A stretch of DNA of 64,000 nucleotides, taken from CAVWDU01 sp963840725. GTDB lineage: Bacteria > Pseudomonadota > Gammaproteobacteria > Pseudomonadales > Halieaceae. How positions within the stretch are numbered: position 1 is the first letter of the stretch; each line of letters begins with the position of its first letter. The stretch spans positions 12,906 through 76,905 of the forward strand of contig CAWIZY010000035.1 of the NCBI GenBank assembly GCA_963840725.1, in the 5' to 3' direction. A program made the translations under genes and the position numbers. Below, one piece after another: positions 36,886 to 45,912 of the stretch. Below the pieces are notes generated by a model. That model did no database searches. It was not told the DNA's origin and saw nothing but the letters and a program-made list of their open reading frames with translations.

Positions 36886-37681
36886 CGAGAAATCCCAGCA
36901 ATTCCATGGAGAATCGCTGACGCTGTTCTTTCCCGGCCAGCACATGTGCCGCATCGGCAAACAGTATGCCTCGCGCATTGGGAAGCGCATTTTCTATCGG
37001 CAGGGTAAGCCGTGGCCCGGTCACCACATCCATCCCTGCGTGCAGGATGAGCGCCGGGGCCTCGACCCGCTCCAGCTCTTCCAGGGCGTCATATTCCAGG
37101 CTGGCGTCGATGAATCGCTTGTGGGTCTCCAAATTGCCACGCAGTTCCTTCCAAGGGCCGTTCTCGCCCAAAAGCCGATCGATGTTTGCGTCGTAGAATT
37201 CGGGCTCGAAGGACATGGCACAGGCAAAACGCTGAAAATCCGCCCAGCCCATTTTTTCGTGAATATCGAAAAAGAGCTTGAGATGTTCATGCAATAGCGC
37301 GTCCACCCGCCCCCAGGCGCCGGTGTTGATCAGCGTGCGGGTGAGATCGGGCCGTTCAATGGCTATTTGCTGGCAGATGCACGCGCCTATCCCGACCATG
37401 CCGAGTAAATGGATATTCTTCAGTCCCAGCTGGTCGAGAATTGCTATCGCATCAGACGCATAAAGGCCCATCGTTGCGGGTGTCTGGTGGTTATCGGTCG
37501 ACTCCGCCAAACCGCGATAGTCCATGATGATGACCTGATACTGATCCACCAGCCCAAAAGGAAGGCCGCGCAGGTCGCCGTGACAAAACGTGCCCCAGCC
37601 ACCCAGACACAACACAGGATCGCCCTCACCGACAACTTCATAGTAAATAATGGCCCCATCGGGACGCTCAATAATTGCCAT
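36875..37681 (-). CDS. Alpha/beta-hydrolase-fold protein with substituted nucleophile
   Basis: 268 residues of clear alpha/beta-hydrolase fold: GDPVLCLGGWGTFC (oxyanion region), YQVIIMDYRGLAEST, ILHAGMDVVTGP (acid), and FADAAHVLAGKE (histidine). The nucleophile elbow, normally GxSxG, reads GMVGIG at 94-99, so Ser is replaced by Val96. Either it is not a hydrolase, like the dehydratases and lyases of this fold, or it has lost activity. It sits between a carbamoyl-hydrolase-like gene (7 nt upstream) and a CitE-like lyase (overlapping), so it is likely part of the pathway. Confidence 0.85.
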   Translation of the reverse strand: MAIIERPDGAIIYYEVVGEGDPVLCLGGWGTFCHGDLRGLPFGLVDQYQVIIMDYRGLAESTDNHQTPATMGLYASDAIAILDQLGLKNIHLLGMVGIGACICQQIAIERPDLTRTLINTGAWGRVDALLHEHLKLFFDIHEKMGWADFQRFACAMSFEPEFYDANIDRLLGENGPWKELRGNLETHKRFIDASLEYDALEELERVEAPALILHAGMDVVTGPRLTLPIENALPNARGILFADAAHVLAGKEQRQRFSMELLGFLDAN

Positions 37682-37687
37682 CTTTCC

Positions 37688-38338
37688 TTACTCCTGAAGT
37701 TTTGCCAGCGCCGCTCTGGCCTGGTCCGTGTCTATGACATCGGCATAACGGCGATCTATATCGCGAAGGTTGGCCTGGTGGGCCTCTCGATCCTGATCCC
37801 CACAACAGGCCTCCGGGACGAGCACGTGATAGCCGTGAGAGAATGCGTCCACGACCGTGGCTCGCACACACCCGCTGGTAGTGCAGCCAGTCACAAAAAC
37901 GGTGTCCACTCCTTCACGCACCAGAAACGTGTTCAGTGGCGTACCGAAAAACATGGAAGGTGCACTTTTCACAAAGTGAAAATCGCTTTTTCCTTCGAGA
38001 CGTTTGTCGATATCCAACCCCGCATCGCCATAGAACATCCCGCTGTAGACCCCGTCGACTTTCCAGCGGGACATATCGCGGTCGCTATACCAACCCACCG
38101 AGCATGTGGCAACGGGAACGCCCAGCGGTCGCGCAAAGTCCAGCAGCGCAGCCGTTTCCTCAACCGCTCGCTGGACCTGCGGTGATTGGCCCAGCGGATA
38201 GCTCGCATCGGTAAAAGCCAGCTGCAGATCCACTACCAGAATCGCCGCGCGCCGACCCGTACCTACCGAGCGGGCGCCATAGGTAGCGGCGGCAAAGGCG
38301 TCGGAACCCTTCACTGGTCCGGCGTTATTCCTGGACAC
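37688..38338 (-). CDS. Isochorismatase-fold hydrolase, N-carbamoylsarcosine amidase/maleamate amidase type
   Basis: 216 residues. The cysteine-hydrolase triad is Asp37 (ILVVDLQLAFTD), Lys124 (FVKSAPSMF) and Cys157 (TTSGCVRATVVDA). The TTSGCVRAT context is that of N-carbamoylsarcosine amidohydrolase and relatives that cleave carbamoyl or amide groups. Start is GTG, adjacent to the hyuB stop with no gap. With ATP-dependent hydantoinase subunits upstream, removal of a carbamoyl or amide group after ring opening is a natural reading. Confidence 0.9.
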   Translation of the reverse strand: MSRNNAGPVKGSDAFAAATYGARSVGTGRRAAILVVDLQLAFTDASYPLGQSPQVQRAVEETAALLDFARPLGVPVATCSVGWYSDRDMSRWKVDGVYSGMFYGDAGLDIDKRLEGKSDFHFVKSAPSMFFGTPLNTFLVREGVDTVFVTGCTTSGCVRATVVDAFSHGYHVLVPEACCGDQDREAHQANLRDIDRRYADVIDTDQARAALAKLQE

Positions 38339-40256
38339 CTAACCGGCGTCGCGCTCGGCATCGGCTGCCCGCTTCTGCTTGCGCAGCCAGGCCGCAGCGA
38401 TGGGTGCCTGAACCGGGGGCTCCGGTGGTTCAAAACCGGTCTGCTCCAGACAGGTAGCCCGGAGTTCTCCCAGCGATGCGCCGAAATTAAAGGGTTCTAC
38501 AGTGCCCCGTTGTTCACGCATCGTGACCCGGAGTTGATCGCTCGCGGGGACGTCAATGCGCATATCATCGCCTACCACCACCCCGTAACGACCCACGCCA
38601 TCGGCGGTGACCAGGCCTGACTCAAGGTCGTAGCTAATGGCGTCGTAGGGACGTTCCAGTGGATCACCCCAGCCACCACCACCCCAGGTTTCAAAAACAA
38701 GCCGATCGCCCGGACCCACCGGGACATTATCCACTTTAGAGGGAACATTCTCTGTCGATCCATCGGTGCGCAGCAGGGTCTTCCTGCTGCGGGTACCCGG
38801 GAGCCCACCCTTCACACCCCAGGGGTAGGTGAACCAGCGGTCGTCGTGAATAGAGATCTTGCCCTCAACCAAAAACGCGTATTCCGTTTTCACGCCATTT
38901 CCACCGCGATGCAGACCCGGGCCACCGGTATCCGGGATCGACTCGAAGCGCTCTACACGAATCGGGAAGTAAGCCTCCGTATACTCATTGGGCACGTTGC
39001 GCATCTTGGGCCACAGCGAATGACCATCAGGTCCATCACCACCCGGTTTGCCTGGAATACCACCGAAACCAATCTGGAACATCAGGAACCAGTCATCTCG
39101 CTCATTGAAACCCGAGAACATCAGATGTGGGCTGTCGGAAAAACCGGCGGCAACCAGGAAGTCCGGGTTTGCGGTTCCGAACAAACCGCTGATAATGTCA
39201 AAGATGCGGCCAAGTGCGTGAGTACGGCCATTCAATGCAGCCGGCGCCACCGGGTTGAGCAGGCTACCTTTGGGAATACGGACATCGATCAGATCGATGT
39301 AACCATCATTCAGTACAATTTGCGGATCAAATACATTGACCATAAACTGCCCGCAGAACATCTTGAACATACGGTCGTTCAGAAGGAAGTTGATACAGCC
39401 GGCAGATTGCGGGTCTGTGCGCGAAAAATCGAACACGAGCTTGTCACCCTCGCGCCACATTTCACAGGCTATCTTGTAAGGCCCGTAGCCCAGCGCATCA
39501 TCGCAGATCCAGTCTTCGAACACGACCTTCTCCTCAGGCATGGTCGCTACGATCAGTTCCCGCATCGCCTCCCGGTTGCGCGCCAGTAGCTGCTTCTGCG
39601 CGGACACCAGCACCTCCGGCGCCAAACCGGTCTGCCATCTCGCGCAGTCTCGCGGCACCGGTGCGGCATGCGGATAAAATGGCGTAAAAGTCGGCTTCGT
39701 TCCAGTCTGGCGTGCGTGAGTTTCGCACCGCCATCCGCACGATGTCCTGCTGCAACTCACCTTTGGATACCACTTTCACCGGCGGAATAACGATACCTTC
39801 CTGCAGGATCTCGGTGGACGTGACCGGCATGGATGCGGCGGTCGAACCGGATATGTCGCTCATGTGACCAAACATCGCCGTCCAGCCCAGCAGACGTCCG
39901 TCATAGAACACCGGCGTACATACCAGCCAGTCGTTGAGGTGACTGATCGCGCCGTCGCAGGCATAGGGGTCATTGGTGAGCAGCACGTCGCCCTCCTCCA
40001 CATTACCCTCGTAGTTGTCGATGAAGCCGTCGACCGGGGATCCGAACTGACCAGCAAGCATTTGTCCCTCGCGATCCGTCAACACCGGGAAGCCATCGCG
40101 CTGCTCCCGAATGATGGTCGAGATGGCCGTTCTGAAAAGAATAGCGTCCATCTGCACCCGTGCGTTCTGGATCGCATTCTCGATAACATCAAGCGTTACC
40201 GCATCGACATCGACTTGTGCCCAGGGAGTCGTATTTTTCTCGATTAACGTTGCCAT
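38339..40256 (-). pseudogene. hyuB: Hydantoinase B/oxoprolinase family subunit (HyuB), frameshifted
   Basis: Two reverse frames, 40256 to about 39622 and about 39625 to 38339, together give one HyuB of about 638 residues. Part one has VQMDAILFRTAISTIIREQR and NDPYACDGAISHLNDW; part two has VLVSAQKQLLARNREAM, FGGIPGKPGGDG and ETWGGGGWGDPLERP. The switch is after ADRF: removing one base near 39622-39626 gives ADRFAPEVLVS. This is one inserted base, a recent mutation or a sequencing error, since the rest of both parts is intact. The ATG at 40256 is 18 nt after hyuA. Confidence 0.88.
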
Positions 40257-40274
40257 TACTCTTTCTCCTCGGAC

Positions 40275-42329
40275 TTAGGAATTGTCTCTGATCAACAGGT
40301 TACCCACTGAGTCGACCAGCGCGTGGCTGCCGGGCAAAATCAACGTCGTCGAGTCGAGTTCAGTGACGATCGCCGGCCCTTCGACGCGGTCTCCCGCCAT
40401 CAGTTTGGCGCGGTTGTAGATGATTCCGACGTGGGACTGGCCGGCCGAGTAAATCTCTGTCTTGGCTACTTCGGCGCGGGAGACGTCTCCATCGCCCTGC
40501 TCCAGCTTCAATTCGACGCTGGCCACGCCGGGACCGAGAACGATAACCCGCAAATTCACAATTTCCTTGGCTTTCGATAAGCGGAAATTGAACATCTGCT
40601 CGTGCAAATCATCGAACCGATCTACCGCCTGCTCGATACCATTCGCCGCCAGATCCTCAGGCGCGAATGTCACGCTGATATCCGCCGACTGGCCCGCATA
40701 GCGCAGATCGACCTGGTACCTGATGTCCTGCTTCTCTCTGGGGACACCTTCGTCATCCAATGAAGCACACGCGCGCTCCCTCAGCTCAACGAACGCTTCT
40801 GTCAGCTCTTCTGAAGAGACCTCATCCACCAGCTTGATCAAGGAACGCGCCGCCTCGTCGCGAAGACTGGTAGTGGCATCACCCGCCGCGCAGAGAACAC
40901 CGGGGCCTCGCGGCACGATGACCGGCCAGGCGCCTAGCAAGCGACCCAATGCATTGGCATGCAGAGGACCCGCGCCGCCAAATGCCATCAGGGCAAAGTT
41001 GCGGGGGTCGTAGCCCTGCTCTACTGAAACCAGGCGCAGGGCGCCGAACATGTTCTCGTTAACAATGCGGATGACACCCTCCGCCGCCTCCTCCCTTGTC
41101 ATGGCAAGAGCTACGCTGATTTTCTCCAGCGCCTTTTCAGCGAGATCCTTGCGGATTTCCATGTCCCCGCCAAGGCGGGCGTCAGACGGAAGATAGCCCA
41201 GCACAACGTTGGCATCCGTCACCGTCGGATCTTCACCGCCTTTGGCATACGCGGCCGGTCCTGGCACCGCGCCCGCAGAGGCAGGACCAACGCGCAACGC
41301 CTTGGTGAGTTCGGGCACGTAGGCTATCGAACCGCCACCGGCGCCCACCGTGCGCACATCAACCGACGATGCGCGTACGACCACATCGTGCACGACGGTC
41401 TCACGCCTCACCTGCGCCTCACCGCCTTCGACAAGGCACACATCGGTTGAAGTGCCACCCATGTCGAAGGTAATGATATTTTCGAAACCCGACTGCCGCG
41501 CCACCCAGTTGGCACCCGCGACGCCTCCCGCAGGCCCCGACATCAGCAGGTTAACGGGATACTCGCTGGCGGTCTGTGCCGCTGCGAGACCGCCGTCAGA
41601 CCGCAATATCGAGAGACTCACCGAACCGGTCCGGTCTTCCAGACTACTTTTCAGATTGTTGATGTAGCGCGACACCACCGGCTTGACAAAAGCGTTGGCG
41701 ACACTGGTAATAGCCCGCTCATACTCCTGTACTTCCGGTAAAGTTCTTGAGGAAACCGAAATCGCAACGTCGGGCATCATCTCCCGAACGATTTCTTCCA
41801 CACGCTCCTCATGTTCACTGTTAACGTAACTATTGAGCAGGCAAATGGTCACTGACTGCACACCACTCACGCTGAGCTTTTGAACCTCGTCGCGTATCTG
41901 CGCTTCGTCCAGTGGTCTTACCACGGCGCCATCCGCACCGATTCGCCCAGACACCTCTACCGTGTCTCTGAGTTCAGCCATGGGCTTGCTCTTGACGAAG
42001 TTAATCCACCCGGATAGGGCCCCGGGCACAAAGCCCCGGGCCAGGTGCAGAATTTGCCGGAATCCGTCGGTGACAATAAGCCCCACCCTGGCACCGTTAC
42101 CGGTGAGCACTGCGTTGGTGGCCACTGTCGTACCGTGCATCACGGCTCTGATCGAGGTCGGGTCAACGCCGTTTTCTGCGCAGACCTTCTCGATCCCGTT
42201 GATAACCGCAATGGACGGATCCTCCGGCGTGGAGGGGACTTTCGCCATTAACGGTTGTCCGCCGGCATCATCCACCATAAACACGTCGGTGAATGTACCC
42301 CCGACATCTACTCCCACACTAACAGCCAT
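40275..42329 (-). CDS. hyuA: Hydantoinase A/oxoprolinase family subunit (HyuA)
   Basis: 684 residues. ATP-binding ASKHA-type motifs: GVDVGGTFTDVFMV at the N-terminus and ITFDMGGTSTDVCLVEGG centrally, with AVMHGTTVATNAVLTGNG. The HyuA/HyuB pair performs ATP-dependent opening of cyclic amides (N-methylhydantoin, 5-oxoproline) or ATP-dependent carboxylation of ketones (acetone/acetophenone carboxylase relatives); sequence alone does not decide. First gene of the leftward operon, preceded by a near-consensus promoter at 42378-42405. Confidence 0.92.
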   Translation of the reverse strand: MAVSVGVDVGGTFTDVFMVDDAGGQPLMAKVPSTPEDPSIAVINGIEKVCAENGVDPTSIRAVMHGTTVATNAVLTGNGARVGLIVTDGFRQILHLARGFVPGALSGWINFVKSKPMAELRDTVEVSGRIGADGAVVRPLDEAQIRDEVQKLSVSGVQSVTICLLNSYVNSEHEERVEEIVREMMPDVAISVSSRTLPEVQEYERAITSVANAFVKPVVSRYINNLKSSLEDRTGSVSLSILRSDGGLAAAQTASEYPVNLLMSGPAGGVAGANWVARQSGFENIITFDMGGTSTDVCLVEGGEAQVRRETVVHDVVVRASSVDVRTVGAGGGSIAYVPELTKALRVGPASAGAVPGPAAYAKGGEDPTVTDANVVLGYLPSDARLGGDMEIRKDLAEKALEKISVALAMTREEAAEGVIRIVNENMFGALRLVSVEQGYDPRNFALMAFGGAGPLHANALGRLLGAWPVIVPRGPGVLCAAGDATTSLRDEAARSLIKLVDEVSSEELTEAFVELRERACASLDDEGVPREKQDIRYQVDLRYAGQSADISVTFAPEDLAANGIEQAVDRFDDLHEQMFNFRLSKAKEIVNLRVIVLGPGVASVELKLEQGDGDVSRAEVAKTEIYSAGQSHVGIIYNRAKLMAGDRVEGPAIVTELDSTTLILPGSHALVDSVGNLLIRDNS

Positions 42330-42377
42330 CGCATAACTCCCGGCAGGCTAAGGCGCTGCGGCCCTTACGCGAACAAG

Positions 42378-42405
42378 ATTAGACAGATAAGGATTTACTT
42401 GTCAA
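42378..42405 (-). promoter_or_regulatory. Sigma70-type promoter for the hyuA operon
   Basis: On the reverse strand, TTGACA (42405-42400) and TCTAAT (42383-42378) are separated by 16 bp. The -35 box is perfect and the -10 box has one mismatch. The predicted transcript would start about 42 nt before the hyuA start at 42329. Confidence 0.6.
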
Positions 42406-42420
42406 TATATATTCGAACAA
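42399..42420. promoter_or_regulatory. Candidate operator for the divergent GntR regulator
   Basis: A 22-bp interrupted palindrome, TTGT-N4-ATATAT-N4-ACAA, overlaps the -35 box of the hyuA promoter. Position between the regulator gene and the operon fits auto- and cross-repression. The match to known HutC-type sites is only general. Confidence 0.35.
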
Positions 42421-42462
42421 CTTAAGCTATTAGTATGATATAAGGGCTCGGCGCGCCGCGCA

Positions 42463-42490
42463 GTGCAGCGTGCAGCGTGCAGCGTGCAGC
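42463..42490. repeat. 7-bp tandem repeat (gtgcagc), 4 copies
   Basis: Four exact copies lie 27-54 nt upstream of the GTG start of the GntR gene, in its 5' leader or promoter. Copy-number change would alter promoter or leader spacing. Confidence 0.9.
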
Positions 42491-42516
42491 GGAAAATAAC
42501 ATCGGGGGTGTGACTC

Positions 42517-43269
42517 GTGACCAGACCGCAAACCAGATCGCAGACCAGCGAATCGGCTCAACAGATAATCTATGAGCTGTTCAAGTCCCGCATCGCGGAC
42601 GGGGGCTACCCCATCGGCGAGCTGCTGCCGACCGAGAAACAGCTGTGCGAGGAACTCGCAACCAGTCGCTACGCGCTTCGCGAAGCCATGGCGAGATTAG
42701 AGGCGGAGGGGCTGATTCAGCGCAGACGGGGCTCCGGCTCCACGGTGCTGCGGCGGCTGCCTCTTGCCATTCATCGCTCGGGCGTCCACTCCAGGGAAGA
42801 CCTCCTGAACTATGCCTCCGCAACATCGATGCAATGGAATCCCGGCGAACTCATACGCACTGACAGCAAGCTGGCCCGGCGCCTGGGCTGCGATGAGGCT
42901 CGCGAGTGGCAATACATGAACGGCATCCGCCTCGATGAAGACAGCGAACCCCTCGCACTGGTGCACGTCTATCTGGATGCGGAGCTCGCGCCACTGCCGG
43001 AACCCGGGCAACTGGGGCGCAAACCGATCTATCAGTGGCTGGAAAAAGAGCACGGCTTGCGACCTTACGCCGTGTCACAGGATATCCGTGCAACCCGCCT
43101 TGGGGCGCGCCAGGCAGGAGAACTGCGTGACGTTGCGGAAGCGCCGGTGCTCGAGGTTATCCGACGTTACTTCGATAGCAGCGGCGCCATTATTCTCATA
43201 TCACAAAGCATTTATCGCTCGCGGGACTTCGTGCTAAACAATCTGTTCTACCTGGGCCAGGAGCCCTGA
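42517..43269 (+). CDS. GntR family regulator with UTRA effector domain (HutC subfamily)
   Basis: 250 residues. Winged helix: LLPTEKQLCEELATSRYALR followed by EAMARLEAEGLIQRRRGSG. The rest, including KPIYQWLEKEHGLRPYAVSQ and the final ISQSIYRSRDFVLNNL, is the UTRA ligand domain. The GTG start has GGGGGTG upstream. It is divergent from the hyuA operon and 30 nt ahead of the amidase, so it most likely controls both arms in response to a pathway intermediate. Confidence 0.92.
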   Translation: MTRPQTRSQTSESAQQIIYELFKSRIADGGYPIGELLPTEKQLCEELATSRYALREAMARLEAEGLIQRRRGSGSTVLRRLPLAIHRSGVHSREDLLNYASATSMQWNPGELIRTDSKLARRLGCDEAREWQYMNGIRLDEDSEPLALVHVYLDAELAPLPEPGQLGRKPIYQWLEKEHGLRPYAVSQDIRATRLGARQAGELRDVAEAPVLEVIRRYFDSSGAIILISQSIYRSRDFVLNNLFYLGQEP

Positions 43270-43299
43270 TCCGACGCCCTCACGGGAGGAGAAAACACC

Positions 43300-44631
43300 A
43301 TGATTGACCGGCATCCGGAACAGGAGCAAACAATCGAGGCCGCGAGCCGTGCTATCGAAAAGCTCAATCCAATGGTCAATGCGGTCATTCATACCCAAAC
43401 ACAACCGGCGCTGAATCCCAAGGGGCCCACGTTCCCTGTACTGATCAAGGACTGCATGCACGTGCGGGGGCTGCCCACGACCTATGGCTCGGAAATTTTC
43501 GGTAGGGTTGGCCCGGCGAGCGCAGACGCCACGGTCATCGAACGGCTGCGCGCGCAGAACGTGACCGTGGTGGGCAAAGCCAACCTCACCGAGTTTTGTT
43601 TTGGCGCGACCGGCCAGAATGATCATTTCGGGCATTGCAGAAACCCCTGGGATACCGAGCGGATAACGGGCGGCTCCAGCAGTGGTTCTGCCGCCGCTGT
43701 TGCTTCCGGTATGGTAAGGATGGCGCTGGGTACAGACACCGGCGGCTCTGTAAGGATTCCCGCCGCGTTGTGCGGAACAGTGGGTTTACGACCCACCCTG
43801 GGCCGCGTGCCTAACACAGGCTGCCTCGAAGTCAGCACCATCAGTGACACCATCGGCCCGCTGGCGGCAACAGTCAGAGAAGCCGCCTGGCTATTCGACA
43901 CGATCCAGGGCTACGACGCAGCTGACCCCCTGTCCACGGCGACCGGGCCCTGCACCCTGCCGACACTTGAAGACGGTATTGAGGGGGAGACCATTGGCCG
44001 ACTCGGGGGTTTCTTTGCCGAAAACCTTGAGCCAGAAATCGAGGCGAGAATCGCAGAAGTGGCGATGCTGCTGCAGGCTCAGGGAGCACGGCTTACCGAC
44101 ACACTGCCAGCCGACGATACGGCCATCAGGGATCACCATGCGTTCCGGTTTATCCTCGCAGACGTTGCCGACGCCCGCAGGGATCTTATGGAGGACGCAT
44201 CGCAACGCGGTCGCATGAGCGCGGAAGTAAGACGGCGAATAGAGATGGGCCAACAGGTATCCGGCATCGAATACGCCGCGAGCATCCGCTCGCTACTCGC
44301 ACTGAAACAGTGGCTGCGCAGTGTATTCGAGTCGGGTGTAAATCTGCTTTTATTACCCACCACACCGGTGACCGCACCTCTGTGGCGGGATGCGGGAGAT
44401 ATGGTAGAGACTACCCGACTGGTCTCTCGCTTTACCTACGATCTGGGGGCAACCGGCATACCATCGGTTTCCGTACCCATGGGTCTCGACTCCCGAGGCC
44501 TGCCAATGGCCGCCATGCTGGCGGCACCCTGGGGCGCTGAGGCTGACCTCATGCGCGCGGCGCGGGCAATCGAGCGAGGGCTGTCGCTCAACGACCAACC
44601 GGCAGTGCACGCGTTGACCGCAGATAATTAA
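43300..44631 (+). CDS. Amidase-signature family amidohydrolase
   Basis: 443 residues. The Ser-cisSer-Lys triad is intact: Lys50 (VLIKDCMHV), cis-Ser in GGSSSGS (about 126-127) and nucleophile Ser150 (GTDTGGSVRIPAA). It is somewhat shorter at the N-terminus than GatA-like members. No signal peptide is seen, so it is cytoplasmic. It follows the regulator by 30 nt with a GGAGGAG ribosome site. In the cluster it would hydrolyse a linear amide, half-amide or ureide intermediate. Confidence 0.92.
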   Translation: MIDRHPEQEQTIEAASRAIEKLNPMVNAVIHTQTQPALNPKGPTFPVLIKDCMHVRGLPTTYGSEIFGRVGPASADATVIERLRAQNVTVVGKANLTEFCFGATGQNDHFGHCRNPWDTERITGGSSSGSAAAVASGMVRMALGTDTGGSVRIPAALCGTVGLRPTLGRVPNTGCLEVSTISDTIGPLAATVREAAWLFDTIQGYDAADPLSTATGPCTLPTLEDGIEGETIGRLGGFFAENLEPEIEARIAEVAMLLQAQGARLTDTLPADDTAIRDHHAFRFILADVADARRDLMEDASQRGRMSAEVRRRIEMGQQVSGIEYAASIRSLLALKQWLRSVFESGVNLLLLPTTPVTAPLWRDAGDMVETTRLVSRFTYDLGATGIPSVSVPMGLDSRGLPMAAMLAAPWGAEADLMRAARAIERGLSLNDQPAVHALTADN

Positions 44632-44708
44632 TTCGAATTTATTATTGAAGTTATCCTATTTTATGTTGCACACTCCCATCACGATTATCGTAACCGAGAG
44701 GTATAACC

Positions 44709-45869
44709 ATGGCGGCAACTAAACCACTGGAGGGCCTCCGCGTCATCAGCTTTGAGCAGTTTGGAGCGGCACCCTACGCCACCATGTTCCTCGCCGACTT
44801 CGGCGCGGAGGTGATCAAGGTGGAGAGCGCCCAGGGCGATTATGCCAGACAGACGGGACCACAAACCCTTGAGGCGGGTGATAGCCTTTACTATCAGTGC
44901 TTCAACCTGAATAAAAAAAGCCTGGTGCTCAACCTCAAAGATCATGATGACCGTACTCTGTTTGAAGAAATCGTCCTCGACTGCGACGCGGTCGTCAACA
45001 ATCTCCGTGGCAGCCTGCCGGCCAAGCTCGGTATCGACTACGCGTCACTGAAAGCCCTCAAGCCCTCTATCGTTTGCGGCCACATTTCAGCCTATGGCCG
45101 CAACAGCTCTCGCGCCGATTGGCCCGGTTACGATTTCCTGATGCAGGCTGAAGCGGGGATCATGGCGCTCACCGGCGACCCCGAGTCAGAGCCCACCCGG
45201 ATCGGTCTCTCCATGATCGACTACATGACCGGTCTGATGCTCGCCTATGGCGTTACCAGCGCAATACATTCCGCGAGTCAGACCGGTGTGGGCATGGACA
45301 TAGACGCATCCCTGTTCGACACCGCGGTGCACCAGTTGGCCTACCAGGGTACGTGGTACCTCAATGAAGGCATCGTAACCCCTAGAATGCCTCGCGCGGC
45401 CCACCCGTCGTCTGCCCCTGTTCAACTGTACAAAACAGCCGACGGCTGGATCTACCTGTGCTGCATGAATCAGAAATTCTGGGAAATTCTTCTGCAACTG
45501 ATTGATCGGAGTGACCTGGGAGAGAATCCTCGCTTTGCAACGATGTCGGCCAGGCAGGAAAACCGCGCCCTACTCAGCGACACACTCGATACTGTAATGG
45601 GCGAAAAATCTTCAAACCAATGGATGGACATTCTGAAGGGCAAGATTCCTGCAGCACCGGTGCGCTCCCTGGATGAGGCGGTGGATAACCCATTCCTGGA
45701 CGAGGTAGAGATGATCCAGTCGGTCAAGCACCGCAGCGGACGCGATCTTCGCTTCTTCTCGAACCCTGTAAAAATCAATGGCGAGCGTGTCCAGCAGAGG
45801 GCAGCTCCAGCACTCGACGAACACGGCAGCGCACTGCGCGCGAAATACCGACGGCCACCCGGCGCGTAA
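44709..45869 (+). CDS. CaiB/BaiF family CoA-transferase (first)
   Basis: Class III CoA-transferase of 386 residues. PLEGLRVISFEQFGAAPYAT opens the protein; FLADFGAEVIKVE, NKKSLVLNLK and the catalytic Asp171 in GLSMIDYMTG follow. It would move CoA between carboxylic acids, activating the deaminated product of the pathway. It differs widely from the second CaiB gene (45913), so the two may act on different acids or form a heteromer. A GAGAGG ribosome site precedes the ATG. Confidence 0.92.
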   Translation: MAATKPLEGLRVISFEQFGAAPYATMFLADFGAEVIKVESAQGDYARQTGPQTLEAGDSLYYQCFNLNKKSLVLNLKDHDDRTLFEEIVLDCDAVVNNLRGSLPAKLGIDYASLKALKPSIVCGHISAYGRNSSRADWPGYDFLMQAEAGIMALTGDPESEPTRIGLSMIDYMTGLMLAYGVTSAIHSASQTGVGMDIDASLFDTAVHQLAYQGTWYLNEGIVTPRMPRAAHPSSAPVQLYKTADGWIYLCCMNQKFWEILLQLIDRSDLGENPRFATMSARQENRALLSDTLDTVMGEKSSNQWMDILKGKIPAAPVRSLDEAVDNPFLDEVEMIQSVKHRSGRDLRFFSNPVKINGERVQQRAAPALDEHGSALRAKYRRPPGA

Positions 45870-45912
45870 CTATCCAGCGATCGCACTGCCAGACAACAAG
45901 GAACCGATAAAC

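Noticed and set aside
36443..37297. A 284-codon plus-strand frame across two reverse-strand genes
   Set aside because: Overlaps the CitE-like and alpha/beta-fold genes in antisense; low-complexity Ser/Thr/Arg translation.
42463..42490. Short tandem repeat considered as a CRISPR array
   Set aside because: Units are 7 bp, contiguous and without spacers; no cas genes are present.
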